Position numbers and translations under genes: made by a program
Shown here: positions 13,622 to 24,331 of the stretch, one piece after another
How the letters are laid out: every line of letters begins with the position of its first letter
Numbering within the stretch: the stretch's first letter is position 1
Notes under the pieces: generated by a model
Seen by the model: the letters and a program-made list of their open reading frames with translations, nothing else
Told to the model about the DNA's origin: nothing
Databases searched by the model: none
Assembly (NCBI GenBank): GCA_963849005.1
Contig: CAWKGC010000028.1
Coordinates: 186,001 to 250,000, forward strand
Reading direction: 5' to 3'
DNA from: CAWKGC01 sp963849005
GTDB taxonomy: Bacteria; Pseudomonadota; Gammaproteobacteria; Burkholderiales; Usitatibacteraceae
Length of the DNA stretch: 64,000 bases

Positions 13622-14730
13622 ATGTCCCCCCTGCAAAACGACACCTTCCTGCGCGCGCTGCTGAGGCAGCCCGTCGAGCACACGCCGATCTGGGTGATGC
13701 GCCAGGCCGGACGCTACCTGCCCGAGTACAACGCCACGCGCAAGCGTGCCGGCAGCTTCCTCGGGCTGTGCCAAGAATCCCGGACTACGCCTGCGAGGTG
13801 ACGATGCAGCCGCTCGAGCGTTTCCCGCTCGATGCCGCCATCCTGTTTTCCGACATCCTCACCGTGCCCGATGCGATGGGCCTGGGCCTGTATTTCGCGG
13901 AAGGCGAAGGGCCGAAGTTCGAGCGCCCGGTGCGCACCGAGGAGGACATCGCGAGGCTCGCCGTCCCCGACATCGGTGCGAGCCTGCGCTACGTGACCGA
14001 TGCGGTGGGCCTGATCCGCAAGACGCTCGCGGGGCGCGTGCCGCTGATCGGCTTTTCCGGCAGCCCGTTCACGCTCGCCTGCTACATGGTCGAAGGCGGC
14101 GGCAGCGATGACTTCCGCCGCGGTGAAAACGATGATGTACGCACGGCCCGACCTGCATGCATCGGCTCCTGTCGGTCAACGCAAAGGCGGTCGCGGCCTA
14201 CCTGAATGCGCAGATCGAGGCCGGCGCGCAGGCCGTGATGATCTTCGATACCTGGGGCGGCGCGCTGTCCGGCGCGGCCTACGCGGAGTTCTCGCTGGCC
14301 TATTCGCGGCGAGGTGCTCGCCGCGCTCATCCGCGAACACGACGGGCGCGTCGTGCCCAGGATCCTCTTCACCAAGGGCGGCGGCCAATGGCTCGAAGCC
14401 ATGGCGGAGACCGGCTGCCGACGCGCTCGGCCTGGATTGGACCGACGGACATCGGCCAGGCGCGCGCCGCGCGTCGGCGGCCGCGTGGCGCTGCAAGGCA
14501 ACCTGGACCCGATCCGTGCTGTTCGCCCCGCCGGAAGTGATCGCGCGCGAAGTCGAGCGCGTCCTCGACGGCTACGGCAAGGGCCCGGGCCATGTCTTCA
14601 ACCTCGGTCATGGCATTTCGCAGTTCACGCCGCCCGACCATGTCGCGGCGCTGGTGGAGGCAGTGCCACAGGCATTCGCGCAGCATCCAAAAGCCCGCGG
14701 CGTGTCAAGCAGAAAATTTCCCCAAAGTGA
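13622..14730 (+). CDS. hemE: uroporphyrinogen decarboxylase (many frameshifts)
   Basis: Decarboxylates uroporphyrinogen III to coproporphyrinogen III in haem synthesis (cytoplasm). The start MSPLQNDTFLRALLRQP and the signature PIWVMRQAGRYLPEY are intact. Later signature blocks occur in different frames: GFSGSPFTLACYMVEGGGS, IFDTWGG, ILFTKGGGQWLE and NLGHGISQFTPPDH. At least eight one-base changes are needed; clear extra Cs are at 14119, 14156, 14310 and 14666. The 3' end is uncertain: after EAVHRHSR no normal stop appears in that frame, and I place the end at the TGA of a neighbouring frame (14730); a read-through end would be 14858. An essential gene, so the breaks are likely errors. Confidence 0.88.
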
Positions 14731-14734
14731 TTGC

Positions 14735-14743
14735 TTATTCACA
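14735..14743 (+). promoter_or_regulatory. DnaA-box-like nonamer
   Basis: TTATTCACA, one mismatch from the consensus TTATCCACA, just after hemE. Confidence 0.35.
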
Positions 14744-14909
14744 CAAAAGCGGTTCTCGCAAGCCTGCGCGGCTCTTGTCCCGCCGCCTCAGGAGATTTGC
14801 GCAAGTGCTTGATAAGAGAGTCGAAAAACGATTGTTGCGTCGCCACACAGCCACCTGACTATCCCCAGGGCCCCTCGAGATCGTCGCCTCAAAGCGACTG
14901 TGCACAGAC

Positions 14910-14918
14910 TTATCCACA
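14910..14918 (+). promoter_or_regulatory. perfect DnaA box upstream of priA
   Basis: TTATCCACA, a perfect match to the high-affinity DnaA box, 80 bases ahead of the priA start. The 14731-14997 gap holds no gene that I can support. It suggests DnaA may act on priA, which is inference. Confidence 0.5.
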
Positions 14919-14997
14919 GCCCGCGGCGTGCCTCGAAAGCGCTTCGCCAGAGTGAAAACGGGCGCCCGAGCTCGCTTTGCCCGGTGCATGAGGCAGC

Positions 14998-16998
14998 TTG
15001 AGTCCCGCCCGGATCGCCCAGGTTGTGCTCGACGTTCCGCTCGGGCAACACTTCGACTTCCGGTTCGGGGAAGCGGCCAAGCCAGTTCCAGGCTCGCTGG
15101 TGGTGGTGCCTTTCGGACGGGGAAAGCGCGGTCGGGCTGGTCATCGCGCTGGCCGAGGAGAGCCCTGTTCCGCCCGCGAAACTGCGCGCCATCTCCCGCG
15201 TGATCGAAGACGTCGCCCCGCTCGAGCCTGCGCAAATGCAGTTGCTTGCCTTCTGCGCCGCGTATTACCAGGCGCCTCTTGGTGAGGTTGCGTTTGCCAG
15301 CCTCCCACCTCCATTGAAGCGGGTAACGCGCCGCGCAATCAAGCCGCAAACGGTAGCTGATGCATTGCCCGACCCATTCGATCGGGCATCGCCATGAACT
15401 GCACGCGGAGCAACAGCAGGCGCTCGCGACGATAGGCGCTACGTTCGGCCGCTTTGCAGTCACCCTGCTGCAAGGCGTCACCGGCAGCGGCAAGACCGAG
15501 GTGTACCTGCGCTTGATCGAGGACGCCCTTGCACGCGGAAGACAGGCGCTGATGCTCGTTCCGGAGATCGGGCTCACCCCACAGCTGGAGTCGCGCGTGC
15601 GCGAACGCTTCCCGGGCGTGCCGCTCGCCCTTGCGCACAGCCACCTCGCCGACGGCGAACGCCTCAAGGCATGGCTCGCGGGCCGCGAGGGGCGCGCGCG
15701 CATCATGCTTGGAACCCGGCTCGCCGTCCTCGCGCCGCTCCCCGAACTCGGCCTGGTCATCGTCGACGAAGAGAACGACCCCTCGTACAAGCAGCAGGAA
15801 GGCATGCGCTACAGCGCGCGCGACGTCGCAGTGCTGCGGGCCGAACGCGCTGGGGTCCCGATCGTGCTCGGCTCGGCCACGCCCTCGCTCGAGTCGCTGG
15901 CCAACGCGCAGCGCGGGCGCTACGCGATTGCCCGCCTTGACCGGCGTGCCGTCGCCCAGTCCGTGCTGCCGGCGGTGCGCACGATCGACACCCGCAACGC
16001 CAAGCCCGAGCATGGCCTCAGCGATACGCTGCTGGCGGCGCTCAGCGGTCCGCCTCGAGCGGCACGAGCAGTCGCTGCTGTTCGTGAACCGGCGCGGCTA
16101 TTCGCCGGTCCTGTATTGCCGTTCGTGCGCATGGCACTCGACCTGCACGCGCTGCAGCGCCAACCTCGTCCTGCACCTGAAGCGCGGCGAGTTGCGTTGC
16201 CACCATTGCGGGCACCGCGAGCTTGTTCCCCCGCACTGCCCCGGCTGCGGCAGCGTCGACCTCGCGCCGGTGGGACACGGGACTCAGCGGCTGGAAGATG
16301 CGCTCGCGGCCGAATTGCCCTCTGCCCGCGTCGTGCGCGTCGATCGCGACAGCATGCGGCGCAAGGGCGCGCTCGAAGAGGTGATGGCGAAAGTCGACGC
16401 TGGCGAGATCGACATCCTCGTCGGAACCCAGATGCTCGCCAAGGGTCACGACTACCCCCGCCTGACCCTGGTTGGCGTGGTGAATTCCGACAGTTCCCTT
16501 TTCAGCGCCGATTTCCGCGCCGCCGAGCGCCTTTTCAGCCAGCTGGTGCAGGTGGCGGGACGGTCAGGACGCGGCGCCACGCAGGGCGAGGTACTGATCC
16601 AGACGGACTTTCCCGACCACCCGCTGTACCGGGCAGTTGCGGCGCACGATTTCGATGCGTTCGCCGCCACGCTGCTGCTGGAGCGCGAGCAGGCGCATTT
16701 CCCACCCTATGCCCATATCGCGATGTTGCGCGCCGAATCGCTGGCCGAAGGAGAGGCAATGCGCTTCCTGCAGGCGGCGGCATGCAGGGCCGCCGAGATT
16801 GGCGGGGACGTTGAAGTATTCGACCCTGTTCCGGCGGCGCTCGCGCGTCGCGCCGGACACGAGCGGGCGCAGTTGATGGTGCGTGCGTCGCGCCGGCCGG
16901 CCCTGCAGCGATTGCTCGCCGCATGGCGGCCCGGGCTCGAAGCGCTGGCCGAGAGAAGCGTTCGCTGGGTACTGGACGTCGACCCGCTCGACGTCTAG
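14998..16998 (+). CDS. priA: primosomal helicase PriA (frameshifted)
   Basis: About 665 residues after repair, shorter than the roughly 730 of the E. coli protein. It reloads the replisome at stalled forks. TTG start at 14998 with GAGG ahead; no ATG or GTG fits. Motifs: Walker A GVTGSGKTEV, DEEND (DEAH-type box), a zinc region with eight cysteines (CRSCAWHSTCTRC then CHHCGHRELVPPHCPGCG), and GTQMLAKGHDYPRLTLV plus QVAGRSGR in the C-terminal helicase half. The frame breaks at 15127 (extra C), about 15397 and about 16051. The stop overlaps the convergent recombinase-family stop by four bases. Confidence 0.92.
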
Positions 16999-19044
16999 GC
17001 GGGCGGGGCCGGCGCGACGCGCTTGGGAAAGAGGAAAGACAGGGGTTCGCGGCGGAGCCGCCCGAACATCGCCGCGTTGAGCGCGGCCTGCGTCGGCGCA
17101 TCGATTCCGCGCGCGCGCAGCGCGACCCACAACGCCAGCGCAAAGCTCACGCCGAGATTGAGCGCGCCGATCAATGCGATGCCTGCGACGGCGAGCCAGA
17201 ACGGGGCAGTGAGGCACGTTCCCCAGCCCAGCACGGCAACCGACGCGGCAAGCTGTCCAGTCGATAGCGTCACGTGGCGAACCTCGAGCGGCACGCCGAA
17301 GAAATGCAGCACCGCTGGCAGCATCCCGAGAAGAAACCCCAGGCCCACGTTTCCGGCGATCCCGGCCACGTTCTTCTCGAAGAAAAGGGCCATGCGCTGC
17401 GCGCCGCTCGGGCCGAAAACATAGACCAGGCGACGATGTGAGGCCAACGCAGGGCCGAGGCGGCGATAGGCGAACCAGTTGTCCGCCCAGCTCGCCATCA
17501 GGCTGGAGAGCCAGAGCAGGACGCCGGTAAAGATCGCGAACACGAAGGACCAGCCGGCGATCGACAGCGACGCCATGGTCGCTGCCGCCTTCTCCGGCGG
17601 CACCGAGACGCCGCCGATCCATACCAGCAGGAGGCCGATCATGAGCGCGATCGGCGCCACTGCGGCGAGGTTGCCGAAGATCGCCGCCACCTGGGAGCGC
17701 ACGAGGTCCGCGATCTCGTCGACAAGGGCCTCTATCCGGCCGCCGTCGGCAAGGCCGCGCATTTTCGCTGCCAGTGCCGACGCAGTCATCGCCGGCTGCT
17801 TGGTGGCGAGCGTGAATCCGCACAGCTGGATCGCGACAAAGCTGAACGCGTAGTTGAGCGAGGCGAACAGGCCTTCGAAGAACGGTGCGATGGGCAGCGC
17901 GCCGATGGCGAACTTGAAGTACACGGTGAACGCGGTAAGGATGCCGCCTCCGCCGGCGCTGCGCACCATCGACGAATATTCCGCGCGGTCGTGCGTGATG
18001 TAGTGCTCGCCGGTCTCGGCGTTGCGCTCGACCACCTTGCGCGCGGCAAGCCGGAAGTTCTCCCGCACCAGCGCGCGGATGCTGCGCCGGTCGTGGATGT
18101 CGCGGACCAGGTTGCCGAGGAACCACGGCAGCAGGGTCGGCGCGCGGTCGGGGTGCGCGATCAGCGTCGCCAGCTCCGAGATTCGCTGCAACTGCGCACC
18201 GATTCGCTCCAGCTGGTAGACGATCGCGATGCTCACGCCGAAACTCATCAAGGTGCGTGTAGGCCCGGTCGGCCGCGATCACGCATTCGGCAATCCGCGC
18301 GCGCAAGCGATCCTCCGCCAGCGTCGGATCGGCACCGGCATCGAGGGCGTCGAGAAAATCGTCGGCGTCCCCGGGCAGGTCGAGGAAGGGCGAGCGTTCG
18401 CCGCGGCTCAAGGCGATGCGCTTGCGCACCCCCGAATGCATCCCCGCCGCGCAGACCTGGGTGGCCAACTGCATCAGGGCCGCGCGCATGCCCGCTTTCA
18501 TCTGCGTGGCATAGCCGCGGTCGGCCTCGGTCATGCCGAAGGCGGCGAGATCGAGCACCTGCCTGCAGGCATTCTCGCCGAGCGCCTCGAGCTTGCTCGC
18601 ATCGGTCCGGTCGGGAAGGAGGTAGAGCAGCAGTCCGCCCAGTTCGCCGGAGCGCGGCGCTTCGGGCAGCACGCGCGCAAGCAGCCTTTCGGTCAATTCG
18701 CCGAAGAAACCGAAATGGTTCGGCAGGCCCGCTTCGGCGAGCAGTTCAGAGCCCTCGCTTTCAGCCATAATTGCGCGCAGCGTCGCGGCAGCCTTGCGCT
18801 TCCATTCGGGATTGCGCTCGAGCACGTTGAACAGGTGCTGCACCCGCTTCGCATGCACGCCGGCTCGCTCTTCACCCTCGGCGCTGCGGTCGACCAGCAC
18901 CCAGCGCATGAGGTCCGCAAGCCAGTTGAGCCGCGCCGGCGCGCTCGCGCCGGGATCGGCTCCCGAGAGAAGGGCGTCGAGGCCGACATGCGGGTCGGCG
19001 GACTCGCGCCAGCGCGAAATCCACCTTTTCAGGCGGGAAATCAT
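16995..19044 (-). CDS. membrane protein of the 'site-specific recombinase' (Gcr) family, one frameshift
   Basis: About 682 residues after repair of one extra base near 18246 (ahead of MSFGVSIAIVYQ; here the extra base is G or T, not C). The N-terminal half is soluble and helical; the C-terminal half has about six membrane helices. It resembles the family annotated as 'site-specific recombinase, Gcr' that is common in Betaproteobacteria. I see no tyrosine- or serine-recombinase catalytic pattern, so the family name may mislead and the real role is unknown. ATG at 19044; the short gap to argS is shared by two diverging genes. Confidence 0.75.
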
Positions 19045-19076
19045 GGGAATCAGAAGGGGGCGAGGGGGCGGACAGC

Positions 19077-19082
19077 TATAAT
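19077..19082 (+). promoter_or_regulatory. -10 box for argS
   Basis: TATAAT in the 78-base gap between two diverging genes, 40 bases ahead of the argS ATG. No good -35 is visible. Confidence 0.4.
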
Positions 19083-19122
19083 AATCGGTTATCGCAGCAA
19101 GTCCTGTCAGCCCCGTCCGAGA

Positions 19123-20770
19123 ATGAGCCAACTGAAGATCGAGATCGCGGAGATCGTCGCCGCCGCCGCCGGCAAGGCGTTGGGCGAGAACGTGTCGAGC
19201 GCCGAAATCGAGATCGAACGCCCGAAGAACGCCGACCACGGTGACTTCGCGACCAGCATCGCCCTGAAGAGGGCGAAGGCGGCCGGGCGCAAGCCCCGGG
19301 AGGTGGCCGAGGCGATCGCCGCTGCGCTTGGCAGCCACGCCAAGATCGCGCGGGTCGATGTCGCAGGGCCCGGGTTCATCAACCTCACTCTTTCCAAGGC
19401 CACGCGCTTTGCGGCGGTCGCGGAGATCTTCGCTGCGCGCGATGACTACGGTCGTGGCGCGCCCGGCGCAGGCGAGCAGATCATGGTGGAATTCGTCTCA
19501 GCCAACCCGACCGGCCCCCTGCATGTCGGGCACGGGCGACAGGCCGCCTTGGCGACGCCATCTCGACGCTGCTCGAGTGGCAGGGCTGGAAGGTGTGCGC
19601 GAGTTCTACTACAACGACGCCGGCAACCAGATCGCCAATCTCGCGCTGCAGCGTGCAGGCGCGCATCCGCGAGGCCGGGGGCTGCCGTTCGAGATGCCGA
19701 AAGACGGTTATCTCGGCGACTACATCCGCGAGATCGCGCGCGATTACATCGCGCGAGCACCCGGAGGATGCCTCCGGCGAGGAGCTCGACAGGATCCGCG
19801 AGTTCGCCGTGGCCTGCCTGCGCGGCGAGCAGGACACCGACCTGCAGCGCATTCGGCGTGAAGTTCGACTCGTACTTCCTCGAATCCTCGCTCTACTCCG
19901 ACGGCAAGGTCGACGAGGCGGTGACACTGCTCAAGGCCGGCGGGCGCACCTACGAATCCGAAGGCGCGCTCTGGCTGAAGACCACCGACTTCGGCGACGA
20001 CAAGGACCGCGTCATGCGCAAGAGCCGACGGGACCTACACGTACTTCGTGCCGGACGTCGCGTACCACCTCGACAAGTTCCGCCGCGGCTTCACGCATGC
20101 TGTCAACGTGCAGGGCGCCGACCACCACAGCACGGTCACTCGCGTGCGCGCGGGGCTGCAGGCGCTCGGCTGGGCATTCCCGCAGGGCTATCCCGACTAC
20201 GTGCTGCACCAGATGGTGACAGTGATGCAGGGGCGGCGAAGAGGTGAAGATCTCCAAGCGCGCCGGCTCCTACGTCACGGTGCGCGACCTCGTCGACGAA
20301 GTGGGGCGCGACGCCGTGCGCTACTTCTTCCTCATGCGGCAAGTGGACTCGCACCTCGTCTTCGACATCGACCTCGCGCAAGAGCCAGTCCGACGAGAAC
20401 CCGGTGTACTACGTGCAGTACGCCCACGCCCGCATCTGCAGCGTGCTGCGGGAGTGGGGCGGGGATCCCGCTCGCCTTGCGAGCGCGGATCTTTCGCCGC
20501 TGGTCTCGAATTACGAGATCGCGCTGGTGCAGCTGCTCGCCGAGTTTCCCGCCCTGCTGGCGCGCGCCGCGCACGAATTCTCGCCGCACCTCGTCACCTT
20601 CTTCCTGGGCGACGTGGCGGCGAAACTGCACAGCTATTACAATGCCGAGCGCTTTCTCGTCGAGGATGAACAACTGCAAGAAGGCCAGGCTGGCGCTGAT
20701 CGTTGCCGCGAAGCAGGTGATCGCCAACGGTCTTTCCGTGCTGGGGGTCAGCGCTCCGGAGAAGATGTAG
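19123..20770 (+). CDS. argS: arginyl-tRNA synthetase (many frameshifts)
   Basis: Charges tRNA-Arg. The N-terminal Add1 domain runs from MSQLKIEIAEIV to GPGFINL, followed by the class I HIGH-type motif ANPTGPLHVGHGR. Family blocks then appear in alternating frames: EFYYNDAGNQI, ALWLKTTDFGDDKDRV, DVAYHLDKFRRGF, NVQGADHHSTV, KISKRAGSYVTVRDL and the DALR anticodon domain. Clear extra Cs are at 19649, 19754, 19848, 20026, 20234, 20379 and 20677, with a few lost bases around 19553-19680. About 549 residues after repair, near the usual length. Essential, so the breaks are unlikely to be real. Confidence 0.92.
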
Positions 20771-20773
20771 ACC

Positions 20774-21484
20774 ATGCCGAAAGACTTCAAGAACGCCCCT
20801 TCGCCCCGTGCCGAGCCGAAAGGGCTCGCGCATCCGATGCTGATCGGCATCCTGATCGGGCTGCTGCTCGGCATCATCATCGCGCTCGGCGTGGCGCTCT
20901 GGCTGAACCGCCTGTCCAACCCGTTCATCGACAAGCCCAAGCCGCTCGAGCCGCTGCAACGCATGACGCCGAAGGGCGAACCGGCGCCGGCCAGGCCGAA
21001 CGATCCCGCATCGCCCCAGCCTGCGGCGAAGCCGGGCGAACGCCCGCGGTTCGAGTTCTACCAGATCCTGCCCGGCGAGAAGGAGGCTGCTCCGGGCAAG
21101 GCGCCGGCCGCGCCTGGCGCGCCTTCGACGGCACCCGGGAAGGACGCCAAGCCGGCCACCCCGCCGGCGTCCCCGGCAGCCGCCCCGGCCACAAAGGGGG
21201 CGCCCGGTTCCTCGCCTTCCTCGCCCAAGGCCGCCTCCGGAGAGACCTATTTCCTGCAGGCCGGCGCCTACGCCACCGAAGCCGACGCGGACAACATGAA
21301 GGCGCGGATCGCATTCGTGGGGCTGGAAGCGCAGGTCAAGCCGGTCAACGTCGCCGACAAGGGAACGTTGTACCGGGTGCGGCTCGGCCCCTACCAGAGC
21401 CTGGAGGACGCGAACCGAATCAAGGCCGCGCTGTCACAGAACGGCGTTGCAGCAGCGATCATCAAGTCCAGCGACGCCAACTAG
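20774..21484 (+). CDS. SPOR-domain inner-membrane protein (FtsN-like)
   Basis: 236 residues, intact. A short cytoplasmic tail, one membrane helix (residues about 22-44), a Pro/Ala-rich linker, and a C-terminal SPOR domain (YFLQAGAYATEADADNMKAR to the end) that binds denuded septal peptidoglycan. It starts three bases after argS and is followed 16 bases later by dsbA, a linkage common in Betaproteobacteria. The layout matches FtsN or DedD-type proteins; without alignment I cannot choose. Confidence 0.85.
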   Translation: MPKDFKNAPSPRAEPKGLAHPMLIGILIGLLLGIIIALGVALWLNRLSNPFIDKPKPLEPLQRMTPKGEPAPARPNDPASPQPAAKPGERPRFEFYQILPGEKEAAPGKAPAAPGAPSTAPGKDAKPATPPASPAAAPATKGAPGSSPSSPKAASGETYFLQAGAYATEADADNMKARIAFVGLEAQVKPVNVADKGTLYRVRLGPYQSLEDANRIKAALSQNGVAAAIIKSSDAN

Positions 21485-21500
21485 AACCGGAGACCAGCAC

Positions 21501-22168
21501 ATGTTTCGCAAGCTCATCGCCGCAGCCGCGGCAGCACTGTACTTTGCGACGGGCGCCGCCCTCGCCCAATTGCAGCCCGGAAAGGACTTTGTGCGCCTCG
21601 ACCCGCCGCAGCCGACCGATTCCGCCGACAAGGTCGAGGTGATCGAGTTCTTCTGGTACGGCTGCGGCCATTGCTACAAGCTCGAGCCCGCGCTGGCCAA
21701 CTGGACCAGGACCCTGCCCAAGGACGTGACTTTCAAGCGCATCCCGGCGATTCCCAACGACTCCTGGGGCCAGACCGCGATCATTTACTACACGCTGGAA
21801 GCAATGGGTTTCCTCGACAAGTACCACCAGAGGGTCTTCGACGCGATTCACCAGGACAACGTCATCCTGTCGAATCGCAAGGTGCGCGACGATTGGCTCG
21901 CCAAGCAGGGCATCGACGTCGCCGAGTTCAACAAGGTCGAAAAGTCGTTCAGCGTCCAGGCGAAGATGAGCCGCGCGAAGCAGTTCACCGCTGCCTACAA
22001 GGTCTCGGGCGTGCCGACCATCGTCGTAAACGGCAAGTACGCGACCGGGCCCGAGCTCGCCGGAGGCAACGAGCGAATCGTGCAGGTGACCGACGGGCTG
22101 GTGGCGATGTCGCGGCGCGGATCGCCGCCGCCGCTCCCGCTGCTGCAAAGCCGGTCGCCGCGAAGTAG
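21501..22168 (+). CDS. dsbA: thiol:disulfide interchange protein DsbA (C-terminal frameshift)
   Basis: Periplasmic oxidant that forms disulfides in exported proteins. A signal peptide ends near ALAQ; the thioredoxin fold has the active site CGHC in FFWYGCGHCYKLEP, and the cis-proline loop is VSGVPTIVVNGKY. GGAG-like AACCGGAG precedes the ATG. The frame is lost near 22118 after DGLVAMSR. The frame that follows gives a short Ala/Lys tail ending at 22168, which fits the usual DsbA length of about 215-220 residues; the other frame runs on with unrelated sequence. Confidence 0.9.
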
Positions 22169-22241
22169 GCTTCCGGCTTTTCTGCCGGCGCGCGTCGTTC
22201 CGGCCGGCGAATCGGTGCAGGGCTTCAGGTCCCTGACCCGG

Positions 22242-22707
22242 TCAACGCCTGTGGATGTTGTCGATCCACGGACCGCCTCGGGCTTCTCCGCCACGGGCTC
22301 GATGTCGAGGTTCACCACCACCGGCTCCTGTCCGCTGCGGACGAGGACGCACTCGAGCGTCTCGTCTGTCGCTGGCGTTGATCTCCTGGTGCGGCACAAA
22401 GGGCGGCACCTAGATGAAGTCGCCCGGGCCGGCCTCGGCGACGAATTCCAGCTGCTCGCCCCAGCGCATCCGTGCCCGGCCGTTTCACCACGTAGATCAC
22501 GCTCTCCAGCGCGCCATGGTGGTGCGCGCCGGTCTTGGCGTTGGGGTGGATGGTGCACGGTGCCGGCCCAGATCTTCTCGGGCGCCGACGCGGGCGTGCG
22601 TGATCGCGGCGGCGCGGTTCATGCCCGGCGTCTGCGCGGTATTGGGATCGAGGTCGGTCCCCGATTACGCGCACGCCGTGGTGCTTCCAGTCGTGGTTTT
22701 CGCTCAT
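22242..22707 (-). CDS. cupin-domain protein (frameshifted, internal amber)
   Basis: About 155 residues after repair. A small beta-barrel metal-binding cupin: TGAHHHGALESVIYVV supplies the His cluster of cupin motif 1, and VPPFVPHQEINA the His of motif 2. Extra bases lie at 22656 and 22482 (C on the coding strand) and near 22364 (an extra A). A TAG at 22411-22413 replaces the Tyr expected in GDFIYVPP. It is the last gene of the HMG-CoA lyase / ABC transporter operon, 11 bases after the permease stop. Substrate unknown. Confidence 0.75.
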
Positions 22708-22717
22708 TGCGCTCCCC

Positions 22718-23518
22718 TCAAAGTTGCTCCGTCTCGCTTTGCGTCGGCCGCCAGACCAGCAGTCGGCGTTCGGCCAGGGTGACCACGAAATCGAGAACCA
22801 GCGCGAAAATCGTCAGCACCAGGATGCCCGCGAACACGGTGTTGATGTCGAAGGCGCCTTCGGCCTGCTGGATGAGGTAGCCCACGCCCCGCGCGGAACC
22901 CAGGTATTCGCCCACCACCGCACCGACGAAGGCCATGCCGACCGACGTGTGCAGGCTCGAGAATACCCAGGACGTCGCCGAAGGCAGGTACACGTACCGC
23001 AGCAGCTGCGCGTGCTCGCGCCCAGCATGCGCGCGTTGTTGAGCACCACCGGGCTCACTTCCTTCACGCCCTGGTAGACGTTGAAGAACACGATGAAGAA
23101 CACCAGCGTCACGCCAAGCGCGACCTTGGACCAGATGCCCAGGCCGAACCAGACCATGAAGATCGGCGCGAGCACAACGCGGGGCATCGCGTTGGTCGCC
23201 TTGATGTACGGGTCGAAGATGCGCCGAGGCGGCGGGCGACAAGCGCCGAGCCACAGGCCGATCGCGAGCCCGAGCACGGTGCCGATGGCGAAGGCGAGCG
23301 CGGTTTCCTGGAGCGTGACCCAGAGGTGCGGGTAGATCCTGCCGTCGGTGAACCAGTCCCAGACCACCGCAAGATCTTCACGGGCTCGCCGAAGAAGAAT
23401 GCGGCGCGATGCGGGTTCTCCAATATGAACGGGGGACAGGAGCCGGGCTTGGTCAGCACGTACCAGAGGAGGAAGATCGCGACCGAGCAGCATGCCTGCC
23501 AGATCGGAGTGCGCTCAT
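22718..23518 (-). CDS. ABC transporter permease (nitrate/sulfonate/taurine type), frameshifted
   Basis: About 266 residues after repair. Several membrane helices with the binding-protein-dependent permease loop (NARMLGAS, then after a frame change the segment ending in SLHTSVGMAFVGAVVGEYLGS). It passes substrate through the inner membrane with the ATPase encoded just upstream. ATG at 23518, one base after the ATPase stop codon region. Frame changes lie near 23500, 23368, 23232 and 23020. It belongs to the SsuC/TauC-like group by helix pattern; the substrate is not readable. Confidence 0.82.
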
Positions 23519-23519
23519 T

Positions 23520-24330
23520 TCAGCCGCTCATCCTGTTGCGGGTCTGCGCATAGCCCTTCAGCACCTCCTCCTTCATCGCGTGCCAGATCCTGTCGTGAAG
23601 CTCGATGAAGCGCGGCGTCAGGCGAATTTCCGCCACGTCGCGCGGCCGGGGCAGGTCGATCTCGAATTCCCCGATCGGATGCGTCGCGGGCCCCGCGGAG
23701 AGCACCACGACGCGATCGGAAAGCGAGATCGCCTCCTCCAGGTCGTGGGTGATGAAGATCACGCTCTTGCGGTTGGCGCTCCAGAGCTCGAGCAGCTCGT
23801 TTTCCATCAGCTGGCGCGTCTGGATGTCGAGCGCGGAGAACGGCTCGTCCATGAGCATGATCTGCGGGTCGAGGATCAGCATCTGCGCGAGCGAAACGCG
23901 CTTGCGCATGCCGCCCGAGAGCTGGTGCGGATAGCGGCCGCCGAATCCGGCGAGGCCGACGCGCTCGAGCCATCTCTCCGCGTGCGCCGCGTCGGCGCCG
24001 GTCGACGCCGCGGAACTCCAGGCCGGCGATCGACATTGTCGAGCGCATTGCGCCAGGGCATCAACGCCTCGGACTGGAACATGTATCCGGCTTGCCGTTC
24101 ATGCCCGGCGAGCGGCTCGCCGAAACCCTGCACCGCCCCCGAGGACTGCAGCAGGCCCGCCGCAACATTGAGCAGCGTCGATTTGCCGCAGCCCGTTGGC
24201 CCCACCACGGACACGAACTCGCCCTCACCTATGGTGAGCGTCGTGTCCTTCACCGCCGTATACGACTTGGCGCCGCGGATTTCGCGGAAAAGGTCACGGT
24301 GACGTTTTCGAGATCGACGCGGCGGCGCAG
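23520..24330 (-). CDS. ABC transporter ATPase (SsuB/TauB-like), frameshifted
   Basis: About 265 residues after repair. Walker A GPTGCGKST, Q-loop FQSEALMPW, signature LSGGMRKRVSLAQ, Walker B IMLMDEPFSALD and switch HDLEEA are all present, in three frames. Extra bases lie near 24042, at 24000 (C on the coding strand) and in a T run near 24287. The start is unclear: the frame opens near 24330, overlapping the end of the binding-protein gene, without a standard ATG or GTG. It powers the neighbouring permease. Confidence 0.85.
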
Positions 24331-24331
24331 G

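Noticed and set aside
12121..14730. gltD and hemE as decayed pseudogenes
   Set aside because: All catalytic blocks and full length are kept, the changes are one base each, and hemE is essential. Sequence error explains them better.
16995..19044. A mobile element or integron-type recombinase
   Set aside because: The product is a multi-helix membrane protein without tyrosine- or serine-recombinase residues, and no repeats or attachment sites flank it.
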